DNA of 40,426 nucleotides, taken from NCBI RefSeq assembly GCF_900106845.1, contig NZ_LT629850.1, positions 982,146-1,022,571 on the forward strand. Reading direction: 5' to 3'. The position numbers and the translations under genes are program-made. Within the stretch, counting starts at the first letter, position 1; every line of letters starts with the position of its first letter. The notes under the pieces were generated by a model that saw only the letters and a list, made by a program, of their open reading frames with translations, was not told where the DNA came from and searched no databases. Shown piece after piece: positions 33,339 through 40,426 of the stretch. This DNA is from Romboutsia timonensis (GTDB lineage: Bacteria; Bacillota; Clostridia; Peptostreptococcales; Peptostreptococcaceae).

Positions 33339-34262
33339 TTATGCTAATCTTATTATTTGTAAGCTAGTTTCAAATCCTATAAGTGATATTGTTTGATTTG
33401 CAAAGAATACGAATAAATCTAATTGTCCACCATTTGCACCAGTTCTAAATATTGCTCCATTACTTATTGAAGTATCAGCTACTTGAGCAGATGCAATAGA
33501 ACCGTTTATTCTTAATCCATTAAGTCTTAAGCCTATAGCATAAGGAATACCTGTTTCTGATGTTGCTGTAAATCTAACGAAGAATGTCATATTAGCACCT
33601 AAGTTTATAGTACTATTTCCATTAGTAAATGATATAGCACCAGAAGGGCTGTTAATTAAGCTAGCATCAAATGGTATTGTATTGCCTTGGCTTAGAGCTG
33701 TTGTATTAGTTACTCTGTATATATCAGCATGGTCAGCAACTACATTTGGACCAGCAGGACCTTGAGGACCAGCAGGACCTTGAGCGCCAGCAGGACCTTG
33801 AGGACCAGCAGGACCTTGAGGACCAGTAGCACCTTGAGCGCCAGCAGGACCTTGAGGACCAGCAGGACCTTGAGGACCAGTAGCACCTTGAGCACCAGCA
33901 GGACCTTGAGCACCAGCAGGACCTTGAGGACCAGTAGCACCTTGAGCGCCAGCAGGACCTTGAGGACCAGTAGCACCTTGAGCGCCAGCAGGACCTTGAG
34001 CACCAGCAGGACCTTGAGGACCAGTAGCACCTTGAGCACCAGCAGGACCTTGAGGACCAGTAGCACCTTGAGCGCCAGCAGGGCCTTGAGGACCAACAGG
34101 ACCTTGAGGACCAGTAGCACCTTTAGGACCTACACAGCATTTACAACGGTTATCGCAATGATCATCACAATGATTGTTGCACTTACAACAGTTATCGCGA
34201 TGATCATTGCATTTACAACAATCATTAAAATGTTTATTAGATTTTTGAGTATAAGAAGCCAA
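33339..34262 (-). CDS. Collagen-like exosporium-type glycoprotein (BclA-like)
   Basis: 307 residues starting at TTG with AAGGAGGA upstream on the minus strand. Residues 1-44 are rich in Cys and His ([25 protein letters not shown]), with about ten Cys. Residues 45-172 are an unbroken collagen-like tract of about 42 Gly-X-Y triplets, mostly GPQ, GPA, GAQ and GAT, typical of O-glycosylated filaments. Residues 173-307 form a compact C-terminal domain ([19 protein letters not shown], then [13 protein letters not shown]) like the trimerising BclA C-domain. In spore-formers such proteins form hair-like exosporium filaments. The long open frames on the other two strands or frames here come from the repeat, not from genes. 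Confidence 0.88.
   Translation of the reverse strand: MASYTQKSNKHFNDCCKCNDHRDNCCKCNNHCDDHCDNRCKCCVGPKGATGPQGPVGPQGPAGAQGATGPQGPAGAQGATGPQGPAGAQGPAGAQGATGPQGPAGAQGATGPQGPAGAQGPAGAQGATGPQGPAGPQGPAGAQGATGPQGPAGPQGPAGAQGPAGPQGPAGPNVVADHADIYRVTNTTALSQGNTIPFDASLINSPSGAISFTNGNSTINLGANMTFFVRFTATSETGIPYAIGLRLNGLRINGSIASAQVADTSISNGAIFRTGANGGQLDLFVFFANQTISLIGFETSLQIIRLA
33748..34130 (-). repeat. Collagen-triplet coding tandem repeat
   Basis: Units of 9, 18 and 27 bases encoding Gly-Pro-Gln, Gly-Pro-Ala, Gly-Ala-Gln and Gly-Ala-Thr triplets. GC content is far above the rest of the window. Such tracts vary in length between strains. Confidence 0.9.
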
Positions 34263-34663
34263 AATAGTTTCCTCCTTTAAAAGAATATATATAATAGTTA
34301 ATATTTATAAGATTAACTATACTTATATATATTCTTTTGTGTAAAAAAATGTTACAAAAATGAAGAAAAATGAATATTAATCTATTATTATAGGTTAATT
34401 TGCTATATAAACTTAAAAATAATTTAACATTTAGATTTAAAGAAGGTTAATATAAATAATTAAAGAGAATTTTCTATTTATTAAGAAGGACTCTTTATTT
34501 TAATAGATTAAATATTTATTCTTATTCAGTCTTATAATTATAGCTGGTAATTTAATCTTTATAAATCTAGAAAATTGACAACTTGATTTTGTATGGAGAA
34601 AGTTATAAATATTGTAAATGATTAATATAAATAAACAAATTGATTGTAAAATGGGGTGATATT
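34263..34663. other. Divergent intergenic region upstream of the collagen-like gene
   Basis: About 400 bases containing the 5' leader of the collagen-like gene with a long hairpin (34283-34334) and the leader of the DUF4163-type gene. No coding sequence seen. A sporulation promoter is expected, but I cannot place it. Confidence 0.5.
34283..34334 (-). promoter_or_regulatory. 20-bp hairpin in the leader of the collagen-like gene
   Basis: Positions 34283-34302 pair with 34312-34334 with a single 3-base bulge. It ends a few bases from the AAGGAGGA ribosome site on the minus strand, so it is well placed to affect mRNA stability or translation, or to be a palindromic operator. Confidence 0.45.
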
Positions 34664-35350
34664 TTGGACAGTCGAGCAAATTATTCTTATGTAGCGCAAG
34701 TAAATATATGTAAAACTAGTGAATTCTTTAAATATAATATAACTTATCCAGTCTTAAAGCTATATGATAAATATGTATATCATGATATGTATGATAGAGA
34801 GATAATTATTAATATAAATAACGAAATATGTGAAGATGTTATGGAATTTAAAAATAGTGTAAAAAAACAAGCTATAGCGTATAAGAAGCTATATACAGAA
34901 AAGTTATCAAAATCTGATGAAGACTATGTCAAATATCGATATGAAGTTTATATAAATAATGAGGTAACCTATGACAGAAATAATATTATAAGTATAGTAA
35001 TGACAAAATATGAATTCACTGGTGGCGCTCATGGTATGACATATTTAGATGCTTATAACTATAATTTACTAACAGGGGATAGATTGACATTAAAGGATAT
35101 GTTTAAGCCAGGCATAGATTATGAGGAAATAGTTAACAACTTTATAAAAGAAGAAATAAATAATAAACCAGAGAATTACTTTAAAGGTGACGAGGGATTT
35201 AAAGGAATTAGTGAAAATCAATCTTTTTATATAGATGAAGATGGTATAGTTATATATTTTGGATTATATGAAATAGCTCCATATTATATAGGTATACCTA
35301 AATTCAAATTGAAATTTGATGAATTTAATAAATACTTAAATTATAATTAA
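34664..35350 (+). CDS. DUF4163/DUF3298-type protein (PdaC/RsiV-like ectodomain) without membrane anchor
   Basis: 228 residues from TTG 34664, chosen because GGGGTG (34653-34658) precedes it; an upstream in-frame TTG (34640) has no such site. The N-terminal half (ITYPVLKLYDK ... FKNSVKKQAIAYKKLY) fits DUF4163 and the second half, with YEFTGGAHGMTYLDAYNYNL and LTLKDMFKPG, fits DUF3298. This pair occurs in the anti-sigma factor RsiV and the deacetylase PdaC, where it faces outward. Here no signal or membrane helix is evident, which is odd for the family. Function unknown. Confidence 0.8.
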   Translation: MDSRANYSYVAQVNICKTSEFFKYNITYPVLKLYDKYVYHDMYDREIIININNEICEDVMEFKNSVKKQAIAYKKLYTEKLSKSDEDYVKYRYEVYINNEVTYDRNNIISIVMTKYEFTGGAHGMTYLDAYNYNLLTGDRLTLKDMFKPGIDYEEIVNNFIKEEINNKPENYFKGDEGFKGISENQSFYIDEDGIVIYFGLYEIAPYYIGIPKFKLKFDEFNKYLNYN

Positions 35351-35398
35351 ATTTATGATAAACTATATGTATAAATTAGATACTAAGGGGTATGTATT

Positions 35399-36205
35399 AT
35401 GATAAAATTAATAGCATCGGATATGGATGGAACATTACTTAATTCAAATAAACAATTAAGTCCAAGTCTATATGGTGTTTTAAAAAAACTTAATGACAAA
35501 GGGATAGTATTTGTAGCAATAAGTGGAAGAGAGATATTTTCTCTTAAGGAAATATTTAAAGATGTTGAAGAAGATATAGTATATGCATCAAATAATGGGA
35601 ACTATATAACTTATAAAGATGAAGTTATATTTGAAAATTATATAGAACATAATATGGTATATAAAGTAGCTAAAATAATAAGAAAAAAAGCCAAATATAA
35701 TACTATATATTGTTCTAAAGACACTGTATATAGTGAGAGTATAATACCATGTATAGTAGGTAAAAAGTGGAAACTTAAGGTAAAGTATGTTAGAGATATT
35801 ACAAAAGTAGAGGATAAAATATTAAAAATAACTACTTTTGGTAATGAAAAGATTATAAATAGAGCGTTAGAAGCTTTAAGTGAATTAAATGATAAGCTTA
35901 TGATAACTAAATCAGGAAGTACTTGTTTTGATATATGTAAGTTAGGTGGAACTAAAAAACAAGGAATAAATATACTTCAGAAAAGATTTAATGTAGGATA
36001 TAATGAGACTATGGTATTTGGAGATCATATGAATGATTTAGAAATGATGAGTAGCGCTTATTATAGTTATGCTATGGAAAATGCTGAAGAAGAGGTTAAA
36101 AAAAATGCAAGGTTTATAGCTGAAACTAATGATGATGATGGAGTCATTAAGGCAATCAAAGAGGTTGCATTTTGCGAAGAAGAATTAAATAGTTATGATA
36201 TTTAA
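35399..36205 (+). CDS. HAD-superfamily Cof-type phosphatase
   Basis: 268 residues. Motif I is SDMDGTLL with nucleophile Asp8 and acid/base Asp10; motif II is FVAISGRE; the Cof-subfamily cap follows; motif IV is VFGDHMNDLEMM (about residue 207), then GVIKAI at the end. Such enzymes dephosphorylate sugar phosphates, nucleotides or cofactors; the substrate is not predictable. AAGGGG precedes the ATG. A terminator follows directly. Confidence 0.93.
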   Translation: MIKLIASDMDGTLLNSNKQLSPSLYGVLKKLNDKGIVFVAISGREIFSLKEIFKDVEEDIVYASNNGNYITYKDEVIFENYIEHNMVYKVAKIIRKKAKYNTIYCSKDTVYSESIIPCIVGKKWKLKVKYVRDITKVEDKILKITTFGNEKIINRALEALSELNDKLMITKSGSTCFDICKLGGTKKQGINILQKRFNVGYNETMVFGDHMNDLEMMSSAYYSYAMENAEEEVKKNARFIAETNDDDGVIKAIKEVAFCEEELNSYDI

Positions 36206-36234
36206 AAAGTCTAGAATTATTGTCTAGACTTTTT
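36204..36234. terminator. Terminator after the HAD phosphatase gene
   Basis: AAAAAGTCTAGA (36204-36215) pairs with 36223-36234; the right arm ends in T. It overlaps the stop codon region of the small gene on the other strand and can serve both. Confidence 0.85.
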
Positions 36235-36397
36235 AAATGTTATGATCATGATTTAATAACATAATAAATATAAATAAAAATAGTAGTGTTAGATAAAGTC
36301 CATTATAAAAATCAGATAACATATTATATCTAGTTAAAACTATATACACATAGGATAAAATAATCGTAACTAAATGATATTTATTAAGTTTTTTCAA
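36233..36397 (-). CDS. Small two-helix membrane protein (54 residues)
   Basis: A complete short frame from TTG 36397 to TAA 36233. A ribosome site TGGGGTGA lies 4-5 bases upstream, the same type used by the gene at 34664. The product begins MKKLNKYH, has a first hydrophobic helix (about LVTIILSYVYIVLT, residues 9-22), a short loop, and a second helix (LYLTLLFLFIFIMLL, residues 34-48), and ends NHDHNI. The terminator shared with the HAD gene lies at its stop. Composition and ribosome site support a real gene, but no family is recognised. Confidence 0.6.
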   Translation of the reverse strand: MKKLNKYHLVTIILSYVYIVLTRYNMLSDFYNGLYLTLLFLFIFIMLLNHDHNI

Positions 36398-36461
36398 AAA
36401 ATCACCCCACCATTTTACAATACATTATATTAGTAAATGGAAAAAATGATTATATTAATTA

Positions 36462-37190
36462 TTATATATTAAGTTTTAAGCTATTCTCTTTAAGATAATT
36501 TCTTTTCTCCTTATAGTCTGGGAATATAGTACCTACTAGAGCCCAATATTCTTTTGAATGATTCATATGTTTAAGATGACATAGTTCATGTACTAAAACG
36601 TAATCTATAATATCTAAAGGAGCTAAGAGTATTTTCCAATTTATATATATATTTCCGATAGATGAGCAAGTACCCCAAGAAGTTTTTTGTTCTTTTAAAG
36701 TTATAGACTCAGGATATAGGTTTAGTTTTTTAGAATATATAGATATCCTTTCTTTTATTAATTTGCCTCCTTCAGTTAGATACCAATTTACAAGAAGCTC
36801 TCTTAATTTAATATATTGATCATTACTAGATATATTATAAGGAATCTTAGCTATAAATTTATCTTCCTTAAAAATTAGGGAACATTTTATTATGCTTTTT
36901 TCCTTATACACATTTAACGTATAGTAATTACCAAGATAGGGAATTTTATCTCCGTCTACAAGTAAAATAGGAGGATTCTCAGATTCTTTATTTTTAAACT
37001 CATTTAGTTTATTTAAAATCCATCTACTTTTAGATTCAACTAAATCATGTATAAATTCATCATTAACAGATTTAGGTGAAACAATAATTACAGTATTTGG
37101 GTACTTTACTTTTATTGTTATATTTTTTATATTTGATTTTTTATTTATAGAGTAATTTATTATAGTATTTTCAATATTGATTTTATACAA
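36462..37190 (-). CDS. YgjP-like (DUF45, M48-related) metallopeptidase
   Basis: 242 residues from a TTG start preceded by GGGAGGA. The zinc motif HELCH (residues 201-205) is followed by HLKHMNHSKEYWALVG, with His211 the likely third ligand region, and preceded by WGTCSSIGNIYINWKILLAP, the typical YgjP sequence. The N-terminal half (INYSINKKSNIKNITIKV) fits the same family. Cytosolic; the substrate is unknown. The gene is on the minus strand upstream of the small two-helix gene. Confidence 0.9.
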   Translation of the reverse strand: MYKINIENTIINYSINKKSNIKNITIKVKYPNTVIIVSPKSVNDEFIHDLVESKSRWILNKLNEFKNKESENPPILLVDGDKIPYLGNYYTLNVYKEKSIIKCSLIFKEDKFIAKIPYNISSNDQYIKLRELLVNWYLTEGGKLIKERISIYSKKLNLYPESITLKEQKTSWGTCSSIGNIYINWKILLAPLDIIDYVLVHELCHLKHMNHSKEYWALVGTIFPDYKEKRNYLKENSLKLNI

Positions 37191-37303
37191 AATGACTTCC
37201 TCCCATATAACTTAAATATGTTTTTAGTTATGAAACTTATTATACTAAAAAGCATTTGTAAAATACAGCATATAAAATACTAAAATATAATTTATTAAAA
37301 ATT

Positions 37304-38230
37304 TTATGATTTTAAAGGTTTATTTGAAAAATATCTTTTTTTATCAATAAATAATAATATTCCAATGGATGCTAATAATATAAATGTAGCTGTAATTCCA
37401 GCCTCAGGACCAAATATTCCACCAGTAACAAAATCACTTCCAACTAAATTTAAATCTATTAAACTTCCAACAGAAACATCTAAACCACTAACTTTAAATC
37501 CAAATATATTTCCTTGAGCAAAGTTCCAAGCACTATGCATACCACAAACAGCCCATAAATCATTAGTCTTTATAACATAAAGACCGTAAAAAAGTCCAAC
37601 AAGTATAATATTTATAACAGCTATGTAATTTACATTAGGATTAGTTAAATGCATAAGCCCAAATAGAGTAGATGATATTAATAATCCAACTCCTATATTG
37701 TACTTAGTACTTAAAACATTTAGAAGCCATCCTCTTGTTACAATTTCTTCTGTAGCACCTTGTATAATCCATCCAAGTAAAATAACTAAAACACTAGCTA
37801 TAGCAGATACTCCAACAGGCTGAATTGGATTTTTCTCTATAGTTATATATCCAAAGGGTAAAAGTATCAACACTATAATACTCATCATAGCTAAACCTAT
37901 TAAAAAACCAAGTGAATATTTTTTTAGCCAATTATTTTTATTAAATCCAATAGATGAGAAACTTCTTTTTTCTATTACCTTTACTCTAAAGAATACTAGT
38001 AATGAGATAAATGCAAATGAAAATAAAGTAATTAATAATGATAATAAATCTTTGTTATTGAAAAATAAAGGAATATTTCTTAAAGCTAAAAACAAAGGAA
38101 CTGTTGCCAGTGAACCCATAAGTGAGCCACCGTACATAAATATTAATGATAATATTATCGCCCATATAAAGTTAGGTAATTTCTTTTTATTTTTAGAGCT
38201 ATTAATAATAGGAATTTTTTTTGAATGCAT
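37304..38230 (-). CDS. CPBP family intramembrane metalloprotease
   Basis: 308 residues with about eight hydrophobic helices. The CPBP motifs are ATEEIVTRGWLLNVLS (EExxxR, about residues 160-175), FGLMHLTNP and GMHSAWNFAQGN. It is only distantly similar to the other CPBP gene at 10367. Possible roles include protein maturation or bacteriocin self-protection; no bacteriocin gene is next to it. TGGAGAAATAGC precedes the ATG. Confidence 0.88.
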   Translation of the reverse strand: MHSKKIPIINSSKNKKKLPNFIWAIILSLIFMYGGSLMGSLATVPLFLALRNIPLFFNNKDLLSLLITLFSFAFISLLVFFRVKVIEKRSFSSIGFNKNNWLKKYSLGFLIGLAMMSIIVLILLPFGYITIEKNPIQPVGVSAIASVLVILLGWIIQGATEEIVTRGWLLNVLSTKYNIGVGLLISSTLFGLMHLTNPNVNYIAVINIILVGLFYGLYVIKTNDLWAVCGMHSAWNFAQGNIFGFKVSGLDVSVGSLIDLNLVGSDFVTGGIFGPEAGITATFILLASIGILLFIDKKRYFSNKPLKS

Positions 38231-38494
38231 GCTATTTCTCCAATCTTAATATTTAATTAATAATATAATTGTAAACAAACTTTATAAAATATGCTACCTA
38301 TATAATACTAAGGTTAATATGAGAAAATTAATATATTATGTTAGTTAATATATTAATTATAAAAAATAAAGAATGACAAATAAGTAGTTAATTATTATAT
38401 ATATTTATTTTTTATTACAATATAAATAAAAAGGGATAAAAAAACTTAGTGTCTAATATATAAAAAAAAGGTAAATAAATATCGGAGGGGGATT

Positions 38495-40099
38495 ATGACT
38501 ATAAACAAAAAGAAAAGGGGTTACTTGAGTTTTATTTTAAGTTTAAGTTTAAGTATAGGGATTACAGGTTGTACAAAGATAACTACAAAGAATAATGTTA
38601 AAGAAGAGGTAAAAGTCAAAGAAGTAGAGGAGGAAAAAGTTTTAGCTTCAGTTAAAACATCATACATAGAAGATGACATATTGTCATATAAAACAACACT
38701 TGAGTTTGAGCATGATAATGAAATAGTATTTCAAAATAAATATTCAGATATGGAAGGTATATTTACATTTAGAGGAAATTCACTTAGAAACTCACCTTCT
38801 TTTGGATATGCAGATTTAAATTATAAAGAGCTTGAAATTTTATGGGAATTTAGGACAGCATCTAGTTCTTGGGGGGGAGGAGCTGGATGGACTGGCCAAC
38901 CAGCTATAGTTAAGTGGCCAAAAGAATTGAGAGAAAGCATGAATATATATGATGAATTTAAAGGTAAAGAAGATTTTACAGAAGTTATATATGGAAGTCT
39001 TGATGGAAATATATATTTTTTAGAGTTAAACTCTGGTAAGACTACAAGAGATAAAATAAAGGTTGGAAATCCTATTAAAGGAAGTTTAAGTATTGACCCT
39101 AGAGGAATTCCACTATTATATGTTGGAGAGGGAATAAATGAAAGTGGAGTAGTTGGATTTAATATATATAGTTTAATCGATGGATGTAAGTTATATGAAC
39201 TAAATGGAAGTGATAAATATGCAAGTAGAGGGTGGCCAGCATTTGATTCATCAGCTATTGTAAATACAGCTACTGATAGTGTAGTAGTTGGAGGAGAAAA
39301 TGGACTGTTATATAATATTAAGCTAAATACAAATTATGATAAAAATAATAATACTATAAGTATAGATCCAAAGATAAATAGATATAATTTTTCATCATCT
39401 TTTAGTAGGGGAAGGATAGGAATAGAAAATTCAGTGGCTACATATGCAAATTTAGCTTATTTTGCAGATAATGGTGGAGTTATTCAATGCGTTGATTTGA
39501 ATAATTTAAAACCAGTATGGTCTATAAATGGATTTGATGATATTGATGCAACTCTTACTATTGATATTGAAAATGATAAACCTTATGTATACTGTGGTAA
39601 TGAAGTTGATCATCAAGGAACAAGAGGAGTTAGTAAAATAAAGAAAATAGATGGACTTACAGGTGAAGTAATTTGGGAAAAAGAGTTTGAATGTGAATCA
39701 TTAATTGGTAAGAGTGCAGTTAATGGAGGACTTATGGCAACAAATGTAGTAGGAAAAAATAATATAGATAATATGGCCATATTTTCCTTAGCTAGATACA
39801 ATGGATGTAACAAAGGTGGCATGTTTGCTTTAAATAAGGAAAATGGAGAAATAATATGGGAGAAATTATTTGATAACTATATGTGGTCATCTCCTGTTGA
39901 TATTTACGATAAGGATGGAAATGGATATATTATTCAAGGTGATAGTGCTGGATACTTACATTTAATAGATGGCAAAGAAGGGAATATAAAAAGTAGTGTA
40001 TTATTAAATGGAAACATTGAAAGTTCACCTGCGGTTTTTAACAATGTATTAGTAGTTGCAACTAGAAATGGAACTATATATGGAGTTAAAGTAAAGTAA
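38495..40099 (+). CDS. PQQ-like beta-propeller lipoprotein
   Basis: 534 residues with a lipoprotein signal: basic MTINKKKRG, hydrophobic core, lipobox GITGC (Cys26). After a charged linker come repeated beta-propeller blades of the PQQ/WD-like type: YGSLDGNIYFLELNSGKT, VVVGGENGLLYNI, GLTGEVIWEKEF, ALNKENGEIIWEKLF, DSAGYLHLIDGKEGNI and a final VVATRNGTIYGVKV. The blades show Gly-x-x-Trp-like repeats but PQQ-binding residues cannot be verified. It is extracellular and membrane-anchored; probably a binding or scaffold protein. GGAGGGGG gives the start. Monocistronic. Confidence 0.85.
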   Translation: MTINKKKRGYLSFILSLSLSIGITGCTKITTKNNVKEEVKVKEVEEEKVLASVKTSYIEDDILSYKTTLEFEHDNEIVFQNKYSDMEGIFTFRGNSLRNSPSFGYADLNYKELEILWEFRTASSSWGGGAGWTGQPAIVKWPKELRESMNIYDEFKGKEDFTEVIYGSLDGNIYFLELNSGKTTRDKIKVGNPIKGSLSIDPRGIPLLYVGEGINESGVVGFNIYSLIDGCKLYELNGSDKYASRGWPAFDSSAIVNTATDSVVVGGENGLLYNIKLNTNYDKNNNTISIDPKINRYNFSSSFSRGRIGIENSVATYANLAYFADNGGVIQCVDLNNLKPVWSINGFDDIDATLTIDIENDKPYVYCGNEVDHQGTRGVSKIKKIDGLTGEVIWEKEFECESLIGKSAVNGGLMATNVVGKNNIDNMAIFSLARYNGCNKGGMFALNKENGEIIWEKLFDNYMWSSPVDIYDKDGNGYIIQGDSAGYLHLIDGKEGNIKSSVLLNGNIESSPAVFNNVLVVATRNGTIYGVKVK

Positions 40100-40426
40100 T
40101 ATATTATAATTAAAACATAAACTTAAATTATTAGATTTATAAATTTATTGAAGAACTTGTAAATAAATAGTATTATAATGATGCAGCCGTATTAAAATTA
40201 TGTAACCTTAGATGAAAAATTAGCAGAGAATAGATTTTTACAGTTGTTAAAATATAAGAATGGACAACAATTATATGATAAGAAAAATAAAAATACAAAA
40301 GCCTAAAATGCCAATTAGTTTAAATAATTGTGATGATGCAATAAATGAAATATTAGATTATGAAAAATTAGAAGAAGCTTTAATAGAAAATACTACAATA
40401 GATGGAATTGAAAATTTATCTGTAAG
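40100..40426 (+). other. Window end: possible gene remnant and start of a new gene
   Basis: A short frame at about 40201-40305 reads VTLDEKLAENRFLQLLKYKN before a stop, without a good ribosome site, and looks like a remnant. From ATG 40275 another frame runs off the window end (listed separately). Confidence 0.3.
40275..40426 (+). CDS. Partial 3'-truncated gene, possibly pentapeptide-repeat protein
   Basis: About 50 residues are visible from ATG 40275 to the window end, open throughout: MIRKIKIQKPKMPISL, then DDAINEILDYEKLEEALIEN and TTIDGIENLSV. The LEEALIENTTIDG pattern resembles the run-in of a pentapeptide-repeat protein. The ribosome site is weak, so the true start may differ. Low confidence. 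Confidence 0.45.
   Translation, partial: MIRKIKIQKPKMPISLNNCDDAINEILDYEKLEEALIENTTIDGIENLSV

Noticed and set aside
33748-34130. Possible CRISPR array because of regular repeats
   Set aside because: Repeats are contiguous without spacers, and the minus strand reads as unbroken Gly-X-Y triplets.
33729-34280. Long open frames rich in Thr/Ser/Arg/Leu (plus strand) and in Leu/Val (minus strand) across the collagen tract
   Set aside because: They arise from the 9-base periodicity of the collagen-coding repeat read in other frames. They have no ribosome site and biologically implausible composition.

Overview
The window is very AT-rich and carries strong Shine-Dalgarno sequences (GGAGG, GGGGTG), frequent TTG and GTG starts, and the gene order mutS-mutL-miaA-hfq. 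Together with a collagen-like exosporium protein, DUF1540, DegV, YfcC and OPT transporters, this points to a spore-forming, low-GC anaerobic Firmicute, most likely a member of the Peptostreptococcaceae (Paraclostridium, Romboutsia or Clostridioides type). That placement is an inference from gene content; no rRNA or tRNA gene is visible.

Layout. Positions 1-5725 hold a housekeeping block: the 3' part of mutS, then mutL, miaA and hfq, closed by a clear terminator. From 5.9 to 12.1 kb come an AIM24-type protein, a YitT-type membrane protein (minus strand), an OppA-type lipoprotein, a two-domain DUF1540 protein (minus), a CPBP membrane protease and an internally duplicated protein of unknown function. 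The OppA-type protein is the most unusual gene: its C-terminal half precedes its N-terminal half, so it is an intact circular permutation behind a normal lipoprotein signal. From 12.2 to 21.4 kb lies an accessory operon that resembles the E. coli ydjX-ydjZ/ynjB-ynjF neighbourhood. It has two TVP38/DedA-like membrane proteins, a CCG-type Fe-S protein, a CDP-alcohol phosphatidyltransferase, a complete ABC importer (lipoprotein, two permeases, ATPase) and a lipoprotein with two rhodanese domains. An IS982-family element sits inside it and supplies the stop codon of the Fe-S gene.

From 22.0 to 26.4 kb are a YfcC-type carrier, then a minus-strand group: a small charged protein, a membrane-anchored small protein, an orphan PqqD-like protein and an OPT oligopeptide transporter. 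An IS3-family element follows (26.6-28.1 kb) with a recognisable -1 slippery heptamer. After two uncharacterised genes comes an IS110-family element (about 30.1-31.6 kb) whose upstream non-coding end folds like a candidate bridge RNA. The remainder (32.4-40.4 kb) holds DegV, a collagen-like exosporium-type protein with a Cys/His-rich N-terminus, a DUF4163/DUF3298-type protein, a Cof-type HAD phosphatase, a previously easy-to-miss 54-residue two-helix membrane protein, a YgjP-like metallopeptidase, a second CPBP protein, a beta-propeller lipoprotein and the start of a gene cut by the window end.

How genes work together: mutS/mutL act in mismatch repair; miaA and hfq are standard neighbours. 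The ydj/ynj-like operon probably imports an unidentified solute and couples it to sulfur transfer (rhodanese), redox (Fe-S) and membrane lipid functions, but its substrate cannot be read from sequence. Three IS elements from three families and a dispersed intergenic repeat show that the region between 11 and 32 kb has been remodelled by mobile DNA.
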